A DNA stretch of 64,000 nucleotides from CAVXZE01 sp963766175 (GTDB lineage: Bacteria > Myxococcota_A > UBA9160 > UBA6930): assembly GCA_963766175.1 (NCBI GenBank), contig CAVXZE010000002.1, positions 1-64,000 on the forward strand, written 5' to 3'. Below, in pieces: positions 59,595 through 64,000 of this stretch. A model generated the notes under the pieces. That model saw only the letters and a list, made by a program, of their open reading frames with translations. It was not told the DNA's origin and made no database searches. Each line of letters begins with the position of its first letter. The first letter of the stretch is position 1. The position numbers and the translations under genes are program-made.

Positions 59595-60923
59595 TCACTC
59601 AGGATCCTCTTCGGCTTCGAGTTGGTCGGCCGGGAGCAGTGCGCCCGCTTCCAGGCGCAGCGGAGGCTGCTCTACTCTTTCCACCCCAGTGCCCGGAACC
59701 GGCGCCCCCACGTCTCCGAGCGACTCGGTAGCGAGGCCGATATGAAATGCCGCGAACCCGGGAATCACCACCTGGGAGACGGCCATCCCGAGGATGCGCC
59801 CGGGAACGGGCGCGATCAAGCGGGCGCGTTCGTTGGAGACCGGATCGGTCACCGTTCCCAGCAGGTCACCGGATCCAATGCGCTCCCCCAGCTCGCGATG
59901 AGTGATGAAGATCCCCCCATCGTTCACCCGCACCCAGCGCGATCGATAGTAGAGCCGCTGCTGGTTCGCAGCGGGAGCGCTACCACTCAGCACGCCCATC
60001 CTGCGCAACATGCTGCGCATTCCCTCCACGCCGCGATCGATCTCCTGGGCCTGCAGGCGCTGGGGCTCCCCGGCCTCGTACGTGATGGCGGGGATCCCAG
60101 CATCGGTGCTGGCGCGCCGCAAGGTGCCGATCAGGCCGTCACTGTGAACCACCACCCCGATGCCAAACGCCTGGGCCAGCTCCAGCACCCGCGGATCCAT
60201 CAGGTTCGCCCGCAGATGGGGAAGATTCGTCCGGTAGAAGGAACCCGTGTGGAAATCCACCAGCGCGTCACAGCGGCGAACGACACCTTCGAAGAGCGTC
60301 TCGGCGATCCGCGATGCGGAGCTCCCGTCGGGATGACCGGGGAAGTAGCGGTTCAAGTCGCGACGGTCCGGCAGGTAACGGGAGCCGCGCCGAAACCCGT
60401 GAAGGTTTGCCACCGGAACGCCCAGCAGCATTCCCGACAGCTGCTCTGGACTGACGTGCTCGAAGAACTGCCGCACGATCTCGATCCCGTTCAGCTCGTC
60501 GCCGTGAACCCCGGCTGTCATGCAGACGACCGGACCGGCTCGCTCACCGCGGACAACCAGCACCGGAATCTCCACGGAATCTCCGGCGAAGGATTCGCTC
60601 GACCGCAAGAAGAGCCGACGGCGTTCTCCAGGTGCCACCTCGTAGTCCAGGAGCTGCGCGACACCCCAGGGGCGCGAGAGTACAACCTCATTCGGCTCCC
60701 GCTCGGTGACCTTGGTCGCTTCGGGGGATCCCGCGGGCGGAAGCTCGGACTCCTCATCGCTTTCCGTCGCCATCTCGAGGGATCCCCCGGGCTCGGGGTC
60801 GATCTCCTCGTCCGCGAGAGCCAGGCCCCAGGGTAACTGCAGGAGCAGCAGGGTGATTCCCAGGACGAGACCCGGGCTTGGCCAACGGGGGGGGACCTTC
60901 CACACGGCAGAGAGGCTAGCCAT
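59595..60923 (-). CDS. secreted succinylglutamate desuccinylase/aspartoacylase-like hydrolase
   Basis: 442 residues, M14-related zinc hydrolase. A signal segment (about 16-37) is followed by an acidic linker. Zinc ligands: GVHGDELNG (His and Glu) and ALVDFHTG (His). DLNRYFPG supplies the substrate Arg/Asn, and GIPAITYEAGEPQ contains the catalytic Glu. The C-terminal ~140 residues form the usual beta-barrel tail (GIFITHRELGERIGSGDLLGTV). It would remove an acyl or carboxylate group from an amino acid or peptide end. First gene of a four-gene operon with the TG-7TM, ATP-grasp and M61-like genes. Confidence 0.85.
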   Translation of the reverse strand: MASLSAVWKVPPRWPSPGLVLGITLLLLQLPWGLALADEEIDPEPGGSLEMATESDEESELPPAGSPEATKVTEREPNEVVLSRPWGVAQLLDYEVAPGERRRLFLRSSESFAGDSVEIPVLVVRGERAGPVVCMTAGVHGDELNGIEIVRQFFEHVSPEQLSGMLLGVPVANLHGFRRGSRYLPDRRDLNRYFPGHPDGSSASRIAETLFEGVVRRCDALVDFHTGSFYRTNLPHLRANLMDPRVLELAQAFGIGVVVHSDGLIGTLRRASTDAGIPAITYEAGEPQRLQAQEIDRGVEGMRSMLRRMGVLSGSAPAANQQRLYYRSRWVRVNDGGIFITHRELGERIGSGDLLGTVTDPVSNERARLIAPVPGRILGMAVSQVVIPGFAAFHIGLATESLGDVGAPVPGTGVERVEQPPLRLEAGALLPADQLEAEEDPE

Positions 60924-61047
60924 GATTTCCCTCTTTGCCTCGGCCTCGCCGCGCTGACATGGGACCTCCCAAGGCAGCGTCGAACGGCTTGAATTCGAGG
61001 TCGGCTACCTTATCGGCGCCCCGGCAGGCAACATCGAGGGGTGAGTT

Positions 61048-61062
61048 TAACGCGATGCGTTA
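61048..61062. promoter_or_regulatory. inverted repeat TAACGC-gat-GCGTTA, candidate operator
   Basis: A perfect 6-bp dyad with a 3-bp spacer in the 201-bp gap between the divergent aspartoacylase-like operon and the GT2 gene. Nothing else recognisable is in the gap. The regulator is unknown. Confidence 0.35.
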
Positions 61063-61124
61063 TCGGGGGCGCGGCGATGACTGATCTCGACCTCCCCAAT
61101 GGCAGTTCCTAGGCCGGCCACCAC

Positions 61125-62129
61125 TTGGCGGCCCGGGTCTCGATCCTACTCCCCGCCTACTGTGCGGAGGCGACACTCGCCGCGGCACTGCACAGCATCC
61201 AGCGCCAGACGGAGACCCGCTGGGAGTGCGTCGTGGTCGAAGACGGCTCCCCCGACGCGACGGGCGCCATCGCTCGCGGCTTCGCCGAGCGCGATCCCCG
61301 CTTCCTCGTTCTCCGCATGGCCCACGGCGGACTGGTACGGGCGCTGAACCGCGGACTCGAGTCGTGTGGCGCACCGCTGATCGCCCGAATGGACGCCGAC
61401 GACCTGATGCACCGCGAGCGACTCGCGCTGCAACTTCGCGCCCTGGACGGCGATCCCGGCCTCGACGCCGTCGGCTGCCACGTCCGCCTCTTCCCCCGCG
61501 CCTCCCTGGCCGAGGGGATGCGCGCGTACGAGCACTGGCTCTGCAGCATCGACTCACCCGACCGGGTGCGCGCGGAAGCCTTCGTCGAGTGTCCCGTCGC
61601 CCACCCGACCCTGATGTTCCGCAGCAAGCTCTTGAAGCGGATGCGCTACCGGGAGCGGGGCTGGCCGGAGGACTACGACCTGGTCCTGCGCCTGCTGGCC
61701 GCGGGGAGCAGGATCGGCGTGCTGCCCCGGCGGCTGCACTGCTGGCGAAACGAGCCCGACCGCCTGTCGCGATCGAGTCCGGTCTACGCGATCGAGCGGT
61801 TCACCGCCTGCAAGGCGGCCTTTCTCGCCGAAGGCTTCCTGGCCCGATCGGCGGAGTACGTGCTCTGGGGATACGGAGCCACGGGGAAGGGGCTGCGCCG
61901 GGCGCTTCTCGAGCACGGCCGGCGCCCCTCTCACATCGTCGAGCTGCACCCCGCCCGATTGGGGACCCGGATCCACGGGGCGCCGGTGATTCCGCCCGAG
62001 GCCCTCGAGACCCTGCGCCGCCGACCGATCATCGCATCGGTCGCCGGAGCGGGCCCTCGCCAGGAGATCCGCGGCGACCTCCGGCGCATGGGCTTCCGCG
62101 AAGGCATCGACTTCGTGTGTGCCGCGTGA
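61125..62129 (+). CDS. GT2 glycosyltransferase with C-terminal Rossmann-like domain
   Basis: 334 residues from TTG 61125, the only start that keeps the N-terminal strand, since an in-frame TAG lies 15 bp upstream. GT-A fold: VSILLPAYCAEATL, VVVEDGSPDATG, and the metal-binding DxD in ARMDADDLMH (about 85-95), with WPEDYDLVLRL as the acceptor-side acid region. The last ~90 residues (EYVLWGYGATGKGLRRAL...VIPPEAL) are a separate nucleotide-binding-like domain, not typical for GT2. Probably part of polysaccharide synthesis; donor and acceptor unknown. Confidence 0.82.
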   Translation: MAARVSILLPAYCAEATLAAALHSIQRQTETRWECVVVEDGSPDATGAIARGFAERDPRFLVLRMAHGGLVRALNRGLESCGAPLIARMDADDLMHRERLALQLRALDGDPGLDAVGCHVRLFPRASLAEGMRAYEHWLCSIDSPDRVRAEAFVECPVAHPTLMFRSKLLKRMRYRERGWPEDYDLVLRLLAAGSRIGVLPRRLHCWRNEPDRLSRSSPVYAIERFTACKAAFLAEGFLARSAEYVLWGYGATGKGLRRALLEHGRRPSHIVELHPARLGTRIHGAPVIPPEALETLRRRPIIASVAGAGPRQEIRGDLRRMGFREGIDFVCAA

Positions 62130-62135
62130 GACGGC

Positions 62136-62981
62136 TTAGCCGCCCTCCCCCAGGATCCGCTCCACAACCCCCACCAGGCCGTCCTCGTCGTGGTGACCGG
62201 CCACCCAGTCCGCTGCCCGCTTGACCTCTTCGGGAGCGTTGCCCATGGCGACGCCGACGCCCGCCCCGGAGATCATCGAGAGATCGTTGCGCTCGTCGCC
62301 AACGGCGCAGATCCCCTCGCGCGAGATTCCCAGGAAATCCGCCAGCCACTGCAGCCCAGCCCACTTGGAGACGCGGGAGGGGACGATCTCGCAGTAGTGA
62401 CCCTGGTACTGGAAGCCCGGAATCACGTGGGAGCTGAACGCGCCGGGGTGGACCCGATGCAGCTCGCGTTCGACCTCCTGGAGCTCCGCCCGCTCCCCGA
62501 AGATGCCGACCACTAGCACGTCGTCGCGGGTCTGTTCGGGAAGGCTCCCGGCGCGCTCGCCGAACCCCGGATTCCCGTCGTAGTAGTCCCGGGTGAGGGA
62601 GTTCCAGGGGACGGACTCGTCGACCAGGAAGTCGGCACCACCGTCCTGGTGCGAATCCCGCTGGGCCAGCACGGCGTGGCCCCGGTCGCGAAACAGCGAC
62701 GCGACGGCCCGAAACTCCGGAGCTTCGAAGGGATCGGCGTGCAGGGTGCGGCCGTCGCCCCCCTTCACCAGCGCACCTCCCAGGCAGACGCTCGGCGCCG
62801 GGAGCCCCAGGGCGCCAATCGCCCCCTGTGCGTTGCGATACCGGCGTCCGGTCGCGATCACCACCTCGACACCGGCCTCCCTCACGCGGTGCAGGGCCGC
62901 ACGGGTACCGGTGCTGATCACGTCTTCGCTGGTAACGAGGGTCCCGTCGACGTCGACGGCGAGCAGCTGGATGCCGGTCAA
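62136..62981 (-). CDS. Cof-type HAD phosphatase
   Basis: 281 residues of HAD subclass IIB. Motif I LLAVDVDGTLVTSEDVIS (about 6-23), motif II VIATGRRYRNA, motif III region SKWAGLQWLADFLGI (Lys) and motif IV CAVGDERNDLSMISGAGVGVAMGNAPEEVK (about 228-257), with the long cap between 90 and 190. Such enzymes dephosphorylate sugar phosphates or flavin-type compounds. Its start is close to the stop of pabB (4-bp gap), so the two are cotranscribed. Confidence 0.85.
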   Translation of the reverse strand: MTGIQLLAVDVDGTLVTSEDVISTGTRAALHRVREAGVEVVIATGRRYRNAQGAIGALGLPAPSVCLGGALVKGGDGRTLHADPFEAPEFRAVASLFRDRGHAVLAQRDSHQDGGADFLVDESVPWNSLTRDYYDGNPGFGERAGSLPEQTRDDVLVVGIFGERAELQEVERELHRVHPGAFSSHVIPGFQYQGHYCEIVPSRVSKWAGLQWLADFLGISREGICAVGDERNDLSMISGAGVGVAMGNAPEEVKRAADWVAGHHDEDGLVGVVERILGEGG

Positions 62982-62985
62982 GGCG

Positions 62986-64000
62986 TTACTCCGAAGCCGT
63001 GGCGATCGCCGCCAACAGAGCCCGCGCCTTGTCCTCGGTCTCCCGCCACTCCGCGGCGGGGCGCGAGTCCGCCACGATGCCGCCGCCGCTGTGGACGTAG
63101 GCGCGACCGTCCTTCAGCAAGACCGTACGGATCACCACACTGAGCCCTGTCCCACCGCGCAGATCGAGGAAGCCGAGGGCCCCCGAGTAGATACCACGGC
63201 GTACCGGCTCGAGGTGATCCAGGATCGCCATCGCCGCCAGCTTGGGTGCGCCGGTCATCGATCCGGGCGGAAAGGTGGCCCGCACCAGATCGAATACGTC
63301 GCGGTCGCTTCGCAGCCGACCCCGCACCGTCGAAACCATCTGGAAGACCGTCGCGTAGGTCTCGATCAGCATCAGCTCGGGAACCTGCACGCTCCCGATC
63401 TCGCAGACCCGGCCGAGGTCGTTTCGGACCAGATCGACGATCATCAGGTTCTCGGCGCGATCCTTCTCCGAAATCCGCAGCGCCTGCTGCGCGGCGCGAT
63501 CGGAGACCGGATCCTCGCCGCGGGGTCGCGTGCCCTTGATCGGACGGCTCTCGACCCAGCGATCGCTCGAGAGCGAGAGGAAGCGCTCCGGAGAGCAGCT
63601 CAGCAGAGTCACCTCGCCGAGGGCGAGGTACGCCGCAAAGGGCGCGGGGTTGCACTCTCGCAGCCGCTGGTAGAGGCGCCAGGGGTCGCCGGCGAAGACG
63701 AGGTCGGAGCGACGGGTCAGGCAGACCTGGTAGACGTCGCCGGCCTCGATGCGCTCCTTCGCGCGAAGAATCGCCTTCAGGTAGCTGGCCTCGTCGAAGC
63801 ACGCGCTCCCGTCTCCGAGAGCCGAGCGTCGGCAGAGCGGAGAGCGAGACGCCGCGGTGGGCAGAGGCTCCGCCGCCGCCAGCGAAGCCCTCTCCCGCGC
63901 CAGAACCGCATCGGCGGCAAAGCCGAGCCCGATCGAGCGGATCCGCCCCTCCAGGTGATCGAAGGCGAGCAGCCGGTCGACGAAGAGCCAGCAGAGATCG
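62986..64000 (-). CDS. pabB: aminodeoxychorismate synthase component I, 5' end beyond the window
   Basis: The last ~337 codons of a chorismate-utilising enzyme run off the right edge. Seen: GDVYQVCLTRRSD, NPAPFAAYLALGE, SCSPERFL, RPIKGTRPRG, AENLMIVDLVRNDLGRVC, FPPGSMTGAPK, YSGALGFLD and GGGIVADSRPAAEW. The order and YQV/NPAPF wording fit PabB rather than TrpE; it makes 4-amino-4-deoxychorismate for folate with a PabA amidotransferase. The frame is open to base 64000, with no upstream start codon inside the window. Confidence 0.85.
   Translation of the reverse strand, partial: DLCWLFVDRLLAFDHLEGRIRSIGLGFAADAVLARERASLAAAEPLPTAASRSPLCRRSALGDGSACFDEASYLKAILRAKERIEAGDVYQVCLTRRSDLVFAGDPWRLYQRLRECNPAPFAAYLALGEVTLLSCSPERFLSLSSDRWVESRPIKGTRPRGEDPVSDRAAQQALRISEKDRAENLMIVDLVRNDLGRVCEIGSVQVPELMLIETYATVFQMVSTVRGRLRSDRDVFDLVRATFPPGSMTGAPKLAAMAILDHLEPVRRGIYSGALGFLDLRGGTGLSVVIRTVLLKDGRAYVHSGGGIVADSRPAAEWRETEDKARALLAAIATASE

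Overview
The window is a high-GC piece of a Gram-negative genome. The gene content fits a deltaproteobacteria-like lineage (Myxococcota, Desulfobacterota or Binatota grade): a 2-oxoacid:ferredoxin oxidoreductase operon, family III CoA-transferases with a long acyl-CoA dehydrogenase, a giant TPR/Ser-Thr kinase, a secreted pectinacetylesterase-like hydrolase, a DUF222-like HNH protein, and a secreted beta-propeller/cytochrome-type protein. This placement is inferred from gene families read by eye; there is no rRNA or other decisive marker in the window.

Region 1 (1-9086) is accessory DNA. Two ~340-bp repeats (1205-1546 and 8742-9086) each end in the 3' half of a tRNA-Thr(CGU) gene and carry short direct repeats of TGACAGCAAC, arranged like integrase arm-binding sites. 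Two decayed relatives lie at 1-95 and 7676-7865. They mark the ends of tRNA-targeted integrative elements sitting in tandem; no integrase is in view. The stretch between the two tRNA ends carries an MFS transporter, a TetR regulator, an M24 creatinase-like enzyme, an amine-oxidase-type flavoprotein, a small Cys protein, a DAO-type flavoprotein truncated by one of the repeats, a fragment of a second amine oxidase, and a thioesterase-like protein. An APH-fold kinase lies to the left.

Region 2 (9.3-17.2 kb): methyltransferase, broken DUF429 gene, secreted DegP-like protease, two-module HNH protein (whose C-terminal tail matches the protease tail), a secreted Pro/Thr-repeat protein, a Cys-rich small protein and a pectinacetylesterase-like hydrolase.

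Region 3 (17.3-27.8 kb, all minus strand) is an electron-transfer operon: UbiA-like prenyltransferase, GltD/NfnB-like protein, NfnA/SudB-like FAD/2Fe-2S protein, a second GltD/NfnB-like protein, KorA, KorB and a 747-residue protein with a C-terminal ferredoxin domain. It probably connects oxidation of a 2-oxoacid to ferredoxin and NAD(P)H.

Region 4 (27.8-46.9 kb): HAD phosphatase and GT-C membrane protein, a ParB-like small protein, an acyl-CoA dehydrogenase with two CoA-transferase subunits and an acyltransferase, a secreted propeller/cytochrome protein, an FGGY kinase, a HabA-like membrane protein, an ICMT-like methyltransferase, a TetR remnant, a ferredoxin/partner gene pair, a sulfotransferase, a DUF1214 protein and an Ap4A phosphorylase-like protein.

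Region 5 (46.9-64 kb): penicillin acylase family hydrolase, SCP2 protein, endonuclease V, giant TPR kinase, NUDIX hydrolase, then a four-gene minus-strand operon (aspartoacylase-like hydrolase, transglutaminase-like 7TM protein, ATP-grasp ligase, M61-like peptidase), a GT2 glycosyltransferase, a Cof-type HAD phosphatase and the 3' part of pabB running off the right edge.
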